Origin: Rhodococcus wratislaviensis
Lineage (GTDB): Bacteria > Actinomycetota > Actinomycetes > Mycobacteriales > Mycobacteriaceae
Reading direction: 5' to 3'
DNA: 64,000 bases
NCBI RefSeq assembly: GCF_900455735.1
Contig: NZ_UAUI01000014.1
Coordinates: forward strand, 55,383-119,382
Under the pieces are notes generated by a model, which saw nothing but the letters and a program-made list of their open reading frames with translations, did no database searches and was not told where the DNA came from. This document shows positions 57,120 to 64,000 of this stretch, piece after piece. The translations under genes and the position numbers were made by a program. How positions within the stretch are numbered: position 1 is the stretch's first letter; each line of letters starts with the position of its first letter.

Positions 57120-57748
57120 CCGACATCTCTGACACCAACCTCCGGCGGGCGCTGCTCGTGGTCGACGTCCAGAACGACTTCTGCGAGGGCGGCTCCCTCG
57201 CCGTCGAGGGCGGTTCCGCGGTCGCGGCCGCGATCAGCCGCTTCCTGGCCGCAAACGAGTACGACGCCGTCGCCGCCACGATCGACCACCACATTGACCC
57301 GGGCCACCATTTCTCCGAGGAACCGGATTATGTCGACACCTGGCCGGTGCACTGCAAATCGGGAACGTCCGGCGCGGACTTCCACCCCGATCTCGACCTG
57401 AACTGCATCGAATCGGTGTTCTCCAAGGGCGAGTTCTCGGCGGCCTACTCCGGCTTCGAGGGCAGGAACTCCGACGGCCAGAGCCTGGAGAAATGGCTGC
57501 GTGCGGCCGGAGTCACCGAGGTCGACGTCGTGGGGATCGCCACCGATCACTGCGTGGTCGCGACGGCACTCGACGCCGTGGCCGCCGGGTTCCCGACGCG
57601 CGTCCACCTCCCCCTCACCGCCGGCGTCGCCCCCGCGACCGTCGAGGCCGCGATCACCGCGATGCGGGCCGCCGGTGTGCGCCTCGTGGGCCGCGCCGCG
57701 GACACCCCCTCGGACCGCGTGACGATTTCTGACGTAGGTCCCGAGTAA
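57116..57748 (+). CDS. pncA: Nicotinamidase (PncA-type)
   Basis: A 210-residue isochorismatase-fold amidase. The catalytic triad is Asp17 (VVDVQNDF), Lys104 (VFSKGEF) and Cys146 (GIATDHCVVAT). The metal site is Asp57-x-His59 with His64 or His65 (IDHHIDPGHH). It deaminates nicotinamide to nicotinate for PncB encoded just before it, and in mycobacteria the same enzyme activates pyrazinamide. CGGAGGGC precedes the ATG. Confidence 0.94.
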   Translation: MTDISDTNLRRALLVVDVQNDFCEGGSLAVEGGSAVAAAISRFLAANEYDAVAATIDHHIDPGHHFSEEPDYVDTWPVHCKSGTSGADFHPDLDLNCIESVFSKGEFSAAYSGFEGRNSDGQSLEKWLRAAGVTEVDVVGIATDHCVVATALDAVAAGFPTRVHLPLTAGVAPATVEAAITAMRAAGVRLVGRAADTPSDRVTISDVGPE

Positions 57749-57757
57749 CCTGCTCGG

Positions 57758-59806
57758 GTGCCTGAAAACCTCCCCAACGTCCCCGAGCTGTTGCGCACGG
57801 CGGTGCGGTCGCTGGGCGGTGCCGAGCGATCCAACCAGCTGACCATGGCTTCCGCCGTCGCGCATTCGATCGACACCGGGGAGCATCTGGCTGTCCAGGC
57901 GGGGACGGGCACCGGCAAGTCCCTCGCCTATCTGGTGCCGAGCGTCCGGCACGCGGTGCAGAGCGGGAAGACGGTCATCGTCTCGACGGCCACCATCGCA
58001 CTGCAGCGTCAGCTGATCGACCGCGACATGCCGCGGCTCGCGGACGCACTCGAGGGTTCGCTCGGCCGGCGACCGCACTTCGCGATCCTCAAGGGCCGCA
58101 ACAACTATCTGTGCATGAACAAGATCCACACCGGATCCGCCGAAGAGCCTCCCACGGACGAGCTGTTCGATCCGTTCGCGGTGTCGCGGCTCGGACGGGA
58201 GGTCCAGCGCCTCACCGAGTGGTCCTCGGACACCGAGACCGGTGACCGCGACGACCTGGCCCCGGGAGTCAGCGACAAGGCGTGGCGCCAGGTCAGCGTC
58301 ACCGCCCGGGAATGTCTGGGCAAGTCCCGGTGCCCGGTCGGCGAGGACTGCTTCGCGGAGCGCGCCCGCGCGGAAGCCTCGCAGGTCGACGTGGTCGTCA
58401 CCAATCACGCCCTGCTCGCCATCGACGCCATCACCGGAATCGCGATCCTCCCCGAACACGACGTCGTGGTCATCGACGAGGCGCACGAACTGGTCGACCG
58501 GGTGACGAACGTCGCCACCGCGGAGCTGGCGGCGTCGACGATCAGTGCCGCGGCGCGGCGCTGCGCGAAGCTCGTCGAGGAGCAGGACGCGGACCGTCTC
58601 GAGGCCGCGGGCGAGGGCTGGGCCGCCCTGCTCGAGGAGTTGCGGCCGGAACGGTGGGAGGCGTTGCCGCCCGGCGCGGCCCCCGCACTCGCCGCGGTCC
58701 GCGACGCCGCGTGGTCGCTGCGCACGGCCATCGGCCCGTCCCGTCCCGGTATGGCGTTGAGCGACCCGGAGGCCGCCGCGGCGCGCAACACCGCACTCGC
58801 TTCGGTCGAGGAGGTTCACGACAGCGCCGTCCGCGTTCTCAGTGCCTTCGACGAGCCGGATCCGGCCAAGCGTCATGACGTGGTGTGGCTGGCCGCCGAC
58901 GACAACCGCGGGTCGATCCGGCGGGTGGTGCGGATGGCGCCGCTGTCGGTCGGCGGGCTGCTGCGGTCCCGGTTGTTCGCCGAATCGACGGTGGTCCTGA
59001 CATCCGCCACGCTGACCGTGGGCGGGTCGTTCGACGGTCTGGCGGTCAACTGGGGACTTCCCGCCGAATCGTCCGTCGTGATCGATCCGGCCATGGCCAC
59101 CGGCTCCGAGGCGCCGTCCGATTCGGGCACGCTCAAATGGAACGCCCTCGACGTCGGGTCCCCGTTCGACCACGCCCGCGCCGGCATCATCTACATCGCG
59201 AAGCAACTCCCGCCGCCGGGGCGGGACGGCCTCTCCCCCACGTATCTCGACGAGATCGCCGAACTCGTCGAGGCGGCGGGCGGGCGCACGCTGGGATTGT
59301 TCTCGTCGATGCGGGCCGCCAAGGCCGCGTCCGAGGCGATGCGCGACCGGCTCGACACCCCGATCCTGTGTCAGGGCGACGACTCGACGGGCGCCCTCGT
59401 CCGGGCGTTCGCCGGCGACGAGCCGACGTCACTGTTCGGCACGCTGTCGCTGTGGCAGGGTGTCGACGTGCCGGGCCCGTCACTGAGCCTCGTGATCCTC
59501 GATCGCATCCCCTTCCCCCGCCCCGACGATCCGTTGCTGGTCGCCCGGCAGAAGGCCGTCGAGTCGCGCGGGGGAAACGGGTTCCTTTCCGTCGCAGCCA
59601 ATCACGCGGCGCTGCTGCTCGCCCAGGGTGTGGGGCGTCTGCTGCGCAGCGTCGACGACAAGGGTGTGGTGGCCGTCCTCGATCCACGGCTCGCCACCGC
59701 CCGCTACGCCGGGTATCTGCGAGCCTCGCTGCCTCCGTTCTGGGAGACGTCCGATCCGGAAGTCGTGCGTAAGGCGCTGGGGCGGATCCGCGATTCGCGT
59801 CCCTGA
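57758..59806 (+). CDS. dinG: DinG-type helicase, 682 aa
   Basis: An XPD-like superfamily 2 helicase. Walker A is [13 protein letters not shown] (about 49-56), and the four iron-sulfur cysteines are in NNYLCMNK and [17 protein letters not shown], with DEAH in [12 protein letters not shown]. The C-terminal motor has [20 protein letters not shown] and [21 protein letters not shown]. It unwinds forked and R-loop DNA 5'-3' and corresponds to Rv1329c. The GTG start lies 9 nt after the nicotinamidase gene. Confidence 0.95.
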   Translation: MPENLPNVPELLRTAVRSLGGAERSNQLTMASAVAHSIDTGEHLAVQAGTGTGKSLAYLVPSVRHAVQSGKTVIVSTATIALQRQLIDRDMPRLADALEGSLGRRPHFAILKGRNNYLCMNKIHTGSAEEPPTDELFDPFAVSRLGREVQRLTEWSSDTETGDRDDLAPGVSDKAWRQVSVTARECLGKSRCPVGEDCFAERARAEASQVDVVVTNHALLAIDAITGIAILPEHDVVVIDEAHELVDRVTNVATAELAASTISAAARRCAKLVEEQDADRLEAAGEGWAALLEELRPERWEALPPGAAPALAAVRDAAWSLRTAIGPSRPGMALSDPEAAAARNTALASVEEVHDSAVRVLSAFDEPDPAKRHDVVWLAADDNRGSIRRVVRMAPLSVGGLLRSRLFAESTVVLTSATLTVGGSFDGLAVNWGLPAESSVVIDPAMATGSEAPSDSGTLKWNALDVGSPFDHARAGIIYIAKQLPPPGRDGLSPTYLDEIAELVEAAGGRTLGLFSSMRAAKAASEAMRDRLDTPILCQGDDSTGALVRAFAGDEPTSLFGTLSLWQGVDVPGPSLSLVILDRIPFPRPDDPLLVARQKAVESRGGNGFLSVAANHAALLLAQGVGRLLRSVDDKGVVAVLDPRLATARYAGYLRASLPPFWETSDPEVVRKALGRIRDSRP

Positions 59807-59861
59807 ACCGCTGTCGCGCACTGAGTCGGACAGCGGATCGGTGCGCACCTATGCTCGACCG

Positions 59862-60782
59862 ATGGACCTTGCGATCTCAGTCCGCGGACTCACCAAGAAG
59901 TTCGGCGACGTCCTCGCCCTCGACGGCCTCGATCTGGAGGTGAAGTCGGGTGAGGTGCACGGATTCCTCGGACCCAACGGCTCGGGCAAGTCCACGACCA
60001 TCCGGGTGCTGCTCGGTCTCCTACGCGCCGACGGCGGTTCGGCGTCCGTTCTCGGTTCCGATCCGTGGCATGATTCCGTACCCTTGCATCGGCGACTCGC
60101 CTACGTCCCGGGGGATGTGAACCTGTGGCCGAATCTGTCCGGTGGCGAGGCGATCGACCTTCTCGGGCGGCTGCGCGGCGGACTCGATCCGGTCCGCCGG
60201 GCGTCGCTGATCGAGCGGTTCGAACTCGACCCCACCCGCAAGGGCCGCACCTATTCGAAAGGCAACCGGCAGAAGGTCGCTCTCGTGGCTGCGCTCGCCG
60301 CCGACACCGAACTCCTCATCCTCGACGAGCCGACGTCGGGCCTGGACCCGTTGATGGAGGCGGTGTTTCAGGAGTGCATCACCGAGTTCGCCCGCGGGGG
60401 GCGCACAGTGCTGTTGTCCAGCCACATCCTCGCCGAGGTCGATGCGCTGTGCCATGCCGTCACCATCATTCGCGCGGGCAAGACCGTGCAGGCGGGAACG
60501 CTGTCCGAACTGCGCCATTTCACCCGCACCACGGTGACGGCGACCACCCGGATCAAGCCCACCCCCATCGCGAATGTCCCCGGCGTGCACAACCTGCAGA
60601 AGGGTGAGGACGCGAACACGGTCACGTTCGACGTCGATTCCGATCAGATCGACCCGGTCATGACCACGCTGACGGGGCTGGGCATCGTCTCGATCACCGC
60701 CAACCCTCCGACGCTCGAAGACCTGTTCCTCCGCGAGTACCGCGACGAGGTCGAGGCGCTCGGGATCGGACGGCCGCAGTGA
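59862..60782 (+). CDS. ABC transporter ATPase, 306 aa
   Basis: Walker [21 protein letters not shown], Walker [21 protein letters not shown] and the switch His in [13 protein letters not shown] are intact. The signature is [15 protein letters not shown], with SKGN in place of SGGQ, as in other exporters of this polyketide-type group. It pairs with the overlapping 530-residue permease. No drug-type regulator is adjacent, so control is unknown. Confidence 0.92.
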   Translation: MDLAISVRGLTKKFGDVLALDGLDLEVKSGEVHGFLGPNGSGKSTTIRVLLGLLRADGGSASVLGSDPWHDSVPLHRRLAYVPGDVNLWPNLSGGEAIDLLGRLRGGLDPVRRASLIERFELDPTRKGRTYSKGNRQKVALVAALAADTELLILDEPTSGLDPLMEAVFQECITEFARGGRTVLLSSHILAEVDALCHAVTIIRAGKTVQAGTLSELRHFTRTTVTATTRIKPTPIANVPGVHNLQKGEDANTVTFDVDSDQIDPVMTTLTGLGIVSITANPPTLEDLFLREYRDEVEALGIGRPQ

Positions 60783-62371
60783 GTCGCCTGAGTGGAACGG
60801 GTGTGCTCGCCGAACTGGCGGTGCGCACCGACCGGGTCCGGATTCCGGTGTGGACGGTCGCGGTGGCGGGCCTCACCGTCCTGATCGCGTCGAGTTACTC
60901 CACCATCTACCCGACCGCCGAATCCCGGCAGGCCCGTGCCGAACTCATCTCGTCCCCGGCCGCCACGGCACTCGCCGGACCGGGGTACGGCCTCGACGAC
61001 TACACGCTCGGTGCGATGGTGGCCAACGAGATCGCCGGCATGACGATGGTGGCCGTGGCGATCATGTCGGTGCTCCTGGTGACGCGGCATCTGCGGGCCG
61101 AGGAGGAGTCCGGACGCACGGAACTGGTACGCGCCGGTGTCGTCGGCCGGTATGCGGGAATCACGGCAGGGTTGCTCTCCGCGGCGCTCGCCAATGTGTT
61201 CGTCGCTCTTCTGCTCGTCATCGGGCTGCTCGGGGTGGGGCTGCCTCCGGCGGGTTCGCTGAACATGTCCGCGGGTGTGCTGGTGGTGGGCCTCGTGTTC
61301 ACCTCGCTGTCGGCGCTGGCCTCCCAGTTCACCGAACACGCCCGCACTGCGAGCGGTGTCGGGATCTCCGCGATCATCATTGCGTATCTGCTGCGTGCGG
61401 TGGGCGACGTGCAACAGGGACACAGCGGGAGCCTGCTGACGTGGGTGTCGCCGATCGGCTGGTCGCAGGCCACCCGCGCCTACGTCGACGAACGCTGGTG
61501 GCCGTTGCTGATCGGCATCGTCGCAGCGGCGCTGACCGTCGCGTGCGCGTATGCCGCGATCGGTCGCCGGGACGTCGGGGCGGGGCTGCTTCCGCCGCGG
61601 GCCGGGCGCGCCGAGGCGTCGCCCCGCCTGACCGGTGTCACCGCGCTGGCGGCGCGTCAGCAGCGCGGCCAGATCCTCGCCTGGGGTGTCGGTGTGTTCG
61701 CGCTGTCGCTGCCCATCGGTTCACTCGGCAGGCAGATCAGCGATTTCATCGACCAGGATCCCGATCTCGCACAGCTGCTGCCGGGTGGCGCCGCGGCGGC
61801 GGCCGACGGTGCCTTCGCCCTGTATCTGGTGTTCCTGGTGGTGATGGCGGCGATGTACGCCGTCGGTGCCGTCATATCCATCCGCTCCGAGGAATCGTCC
61901 GGTCGCGCCGAGGAGGCATTGGCCACCCCCGTGTCGCGGGCGTCGTGGCTCGGCGGCCAGCTGGCCGTGATCGCGGGTGCGGCCGTCGCGATCGCGGTGG
62001 CGGCGGGGGTCGGCATGGGGATCACCGCGGCGTTCACGCTGTCCGATGCGGGCGCGCTCGGCCGGTTGATCGGCGCAGCCCTGAACACCGTGCCGGCGGT
62101 GCTCGTGCTCGTCGGTTCCTGCGCGGCCGTCTACGGACTCATCCCCCGCGCGCTGCCGGCGTTGTGGGCCTTCCTGGGCTATGTTCTGGTCGCCGGAATG
62201 TTCGGGGAAGTCCTCCCGGACTGGTTCGGGGTGTTCTCCCCCTTCCACTACACGCCGACCCTGCCTGCCGAGAGTTTCTCGGCCACTCCCCTCGTGGTCC
62301 TGCTGCTTCTCTCGGCGGCCCTGTTCCTCGCCGCCGTCACCGGATTCCAACGCCGGGACGTCGGCCGGTGA
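60779..62371 (+). CDS. Large ABC permease of polyketide-exporter type, 530 aa
   Basis: About 12 membrane segments in two similar halves, each with an ABC-2 pattern: [20 protein letters not shown] in the first half and [20 protein letters not shown] in the second are the matching cytoplasmic loops. Such tetronasin/nystatin-type exporters act with one ATPase. The GTG start overlaps the ATPase stop by 4 nt. The stop lies 17 nt from the end of the convergent glgP. Confidence 0.9.
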   Translation: MSRLSGTGVLAELAVRTDRVRIPVWTVAVAGLTVLIASSYSTIYPTAESRQARAELISSPAATALAGPGYGLDDYTLGAMVANEIAGMTMVAVAIMSVLLVTRHLRAEEESGRTELVRAGVVGRYAGITAGLLSAALANVFVALLLVIGLLGVGLPPAGSLNMSAGVLVVGLVFTSLSALASQFTEHARTASGVGISAIIIAYLLRAVGDVQQGHSGSLLTWVSPIGWSQATRAYVDERWWPLLIGIVAAALTVACAYAAIGRRDVGAGLLPPRAGRAEASPRLTGVTALAARQQRGQILAWGVGVFALSLPIGSLGRQISDFIDQDPDLAQLLPGGAAAAADGAFALYLVFLVVMAAMYAVGAVISIRSEESSGRAEEALATPVSRASWLGGQLAVIAGAAVAIAVAAGVGMGITAAFTLSDAGALGRLIGAALNTVPAVLVLVGSCAAVYGLIPRALPALWAFLGYVLVAGMFGEVLPDWFGVFSPFHYTPTLPAESFSATPLVVLLLLSAALFLAAVTGFQRRDVGR

Positions 62372-62388
62372 CGGCTCGGTAGCGCCGG

Positions 62389-64000
62389 TCAGGGGTTCGG
62401 CACCGTCACCAGACCCAGCTCCGACGGGTCGACGAGCAGTCTGTGGTGCGGCAGGACCCGCACCGTGTATCCGACCGACCCAGACAGCGGCAGGGCCAGG
62501 TCGGCGACGAACAGTTCCCCCGACTCGTCCGAGGCGGAGTGGGTCATCGGGACCGTCACGATGTCGGTGAGCTCCTCGTCCGGTCCGGCCTTCCCGATCA
62601 CCGCCTGCACGGTGACGTCCGAGACGGCCAGTTCGCCGAGGCGGATGCGGGCACGGAGCACCAGATTGGCCCCGATCTCGGGGGTGTCGGGCAGCCCGGC
62701 GCCGTCGACCTGCAGGACCGTCACCGACGGCCAGGCGGCCTCGACGCGGCGACGGTACGCGGCGAGTTCACGGGCGCCGGCGAAGTTCTCTTCAGCCACC
62801 GTCCGGGCCGATTCGGCGGCGGGCGCGTAGTACTGGACGGCGTAGTCGCGCACCATTCGCGACGCGAGCACCTTGGGTCCGAGGTTTTGCAGTGTGTGAC
62901 GGACCATCTCCACCCAGCGCACCGGCAGGCCGTCCGCGCGGTCGTAGAACCTCGGCAGGACGGCGCGCTCGAGCAGTTCGTACAGTGCGCTGGCCTCGAG
63001 ATCGTCACGCCGCGTCTCGTCGAGAACGCCGTCCGCGGTCGGGATGGCCCAGCCGTTCTCGCCGTCGAACATCTCGTCCCACCAGCCGTCACGGATCGAC
63101 AGGTTCAGTCCGCCGTTGAGGGCGGACTTCATGCCCGACGTGCCACACGCCTCGAGCGGGCGCAGCGGATTGTTGAGCCACACGTCGCAACCCCAGTAGA
63201 GGTACCGCGCCATCGACATGTCGTAGTCGGGGAGGAAGGTGATGCGGTGACGGACGTCGGCGGCGTCGGCGAAACGCACGACCTGCTGGATGAGGGCCTT
63301 CCCGCCGTCGTCCGCGGGGTGGCTCTTCCCGGCCACCACCAGCTGCACGGGGCGCTTCTCGTCGAGGAGCAGGGCCCGGAGCCGCTCGGGGTCGCGCAGC
63401 ATCAGCGTCAATCGCTTGTAGGTGGGCACCCGCCGGGCGAAGCCGACGGTGAGCACGTTCGGGTCGAACACCTCGTCCGTCCAGCCGAGTTCGGCGGACG
63501 TGGCACCGCGTTCGATCCAGGATGCGCGTACCCGGCGGCGCACTTCCTCGACCAGTTTCCCGCGCAGCGTGTTGCGGGTGGACCACAGCTCCTCGGCGGA
63601 CAGGTCCTGCAGCCGCTCCCAGCCGCGAGCCTCCTCCACCAGTTCGGGGCCCAGGATGCGGGTGGCGAGATCGATCCATTCCGGTGCGGCCCAGGTGGGC
63701 GCGTGGACACCGTTGGTCACCGAGCCGATCGGCACCTCCTCGGCGTCGAATCCCTGCCACAGCGGCTGGAACATCTCGCGGCTGACGATGCCGTGCAGCT
63801 TGGACACACCGTTGGCCCGTTGCCCGAGCCGCAGGCCCATGTGGGCCATGTTGAACACCGACGGATCCGGTTCGCGGCCGAGGCCGAGGATCCGGTCGAT
63901 CGTCAGCCCCGGCAGCAGCGAGGATTCGTTCGCACCGTTGTCGCCGCCGAAGTAGTGCCGCACGAGGTCGGCCGGGAACCTGTCGATTCCCGCGGGAACC
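62389..64000 (-). CDS. glgP: Glycogen phosphorylase, 3' part, cut by the window edge
   Basis: The C-terminal ~536 residues of an alpha-glucan phosphorylase, open to the edge of the window. The frame reads VPAGIDRFPADLVRHYFGG at the edge, then FNMAHMGLRLGQRANGVSKL, PIGSVTNGVHAPTW, VGFARRVPTYKRL and the PLP-lysine region EACGTSGMKSALNGGLNL, where classical enzymes have EASGTSNMK. A C-terminal beta domain (from about 62800 down) is the extension of the long actinobacterial form (Rv1328). It releases glucose-1-phosphate from glycogen. Confidence 0.93.
   Translation of the reverse strand, partial: VPAGIDRFPADLVRHYFGGDNGANESSLLPGLTIDRILGLGREPDPSVFNMAHMGLRLGQRANGVSKLHGIVSREMFQPLWQGFDAEEVPIGSVTNGVHAPTWAAPEWIDLATRILGPELVEEARGWERLQDLSAEELWSTRNTLRGKLVEEVRRRVRASWIERGATSAELGWTDEVFDPNVLTVGFARRVPTYKRLTLMLRDPERLRALLLDEKRPVQLVVAGKSHPADDGGKALIQQVVRFADAADVRHRITFLPDYDMSMARYLYWGCDVWLNNPLRPLEACGTSGMKSALNGGLNLSIRDGWWDEMFDGENGWAIPTADGVLDETRRDDLEASALYELLERAVLPRFYDRADGLPVRWVEMVRHTLQNLGPKVLASRMVRDYAVQYYAPAAESARTVAEENFAGARELAAYRRRVEAAWPSVTVLQVDGAGLPDTPEIGANLVLRARIRLGELAVSDVTVQAVIGKAGPDEELTDIVTVPMTHSASDESGELFVADLALPLSGSVGYTVRVLPHHRLLVDPSELGLVTVPNP

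Overview
This is high-GC DNA from a mycolic-acid-bearing actinomycete, most likely Rhodococcus. The evidence is the giant single-chain type I fatty acid synthase with a separate acpS, a corynomycolate-type reductase, a lipoprotein L,D-transpeptidase, the cysO-cysM-mec sulfur-carrier route to cysteine, and gene order matching two blocks of the Mycobacterium tuberculosis chromosome (Rv2509-Rv2524c and Rv1343c-Rv1328). The genus is an inference; no database was searched.

Positions 1 to about 8200 are the integrase end of a phage-like integrative element, cut by the left edge of the window. On the minus strand it runs from a tyrosine integrase through an excisionase-type protein, further small HTH proteins, a RepA/RecA-fold ATPase, several unrecognised small proteins, an HNH nuclease and a terminase-small-subunit-like protein. 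This is the general plan of phiRv1-type mini-prophages and phage satellites. It carries three unexpected things: two tandem Trp-rich 32-residue peptides on the opposite strand, two long perfect RNA hairpins of the same design, and two inverted copies of a 40-nt palindrome inside the ATPase gene.

Positions 8.5-25.6 kb are ordinary chromosome with accessory metabolism: an SSB paralogue, a CopD-CtaG fusion, tRNA-Arg, an alpha/beta hydrolase, a thioesterase next to a frameshifted SDR, an HxlR regulator, gdhA, an acyl desaturase with its reductase and divergent TetR, a hydrolase, an MFS transporter with a PadR regulator, and a 2,4-dienoyl-CoA reductase.

Positions 25.6-45 kb follow the Rv2509-Rv2524c block: cmrA, a HerA-like ATPase, orn, tRNA-His, an L,D-transpeptidase, tRNA-Lys, a DUF3618 protein, bcp, then an inserted TetR/ABC exporter cassette and a second TetR, then acpS and the 9.3-kb fas gene. 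The joint with the next block (45.0-46.6 kb) holds a helix-hairpin-helix protein, a decayed HNH gene and tRNA-Leu.

Positions 46.6-64 kb follow the Rv1343c-Rv1328 block: two small membrane proteins, rdgB, rph, a cAMP-phosphodiesterase-type metallohydrolase, rhomboid, cysM-cysO-mec, an S58 peptidase, a DUF2017 protein, clpS, pncB, a nicotinamidase, dinG, an ABC exporter and glgP (cut by the right edge). Where mycobacteria have murI, this genome instead has a second cysM preceded by a cysO collapsed to a 24-codon, two-cysteine ORF.
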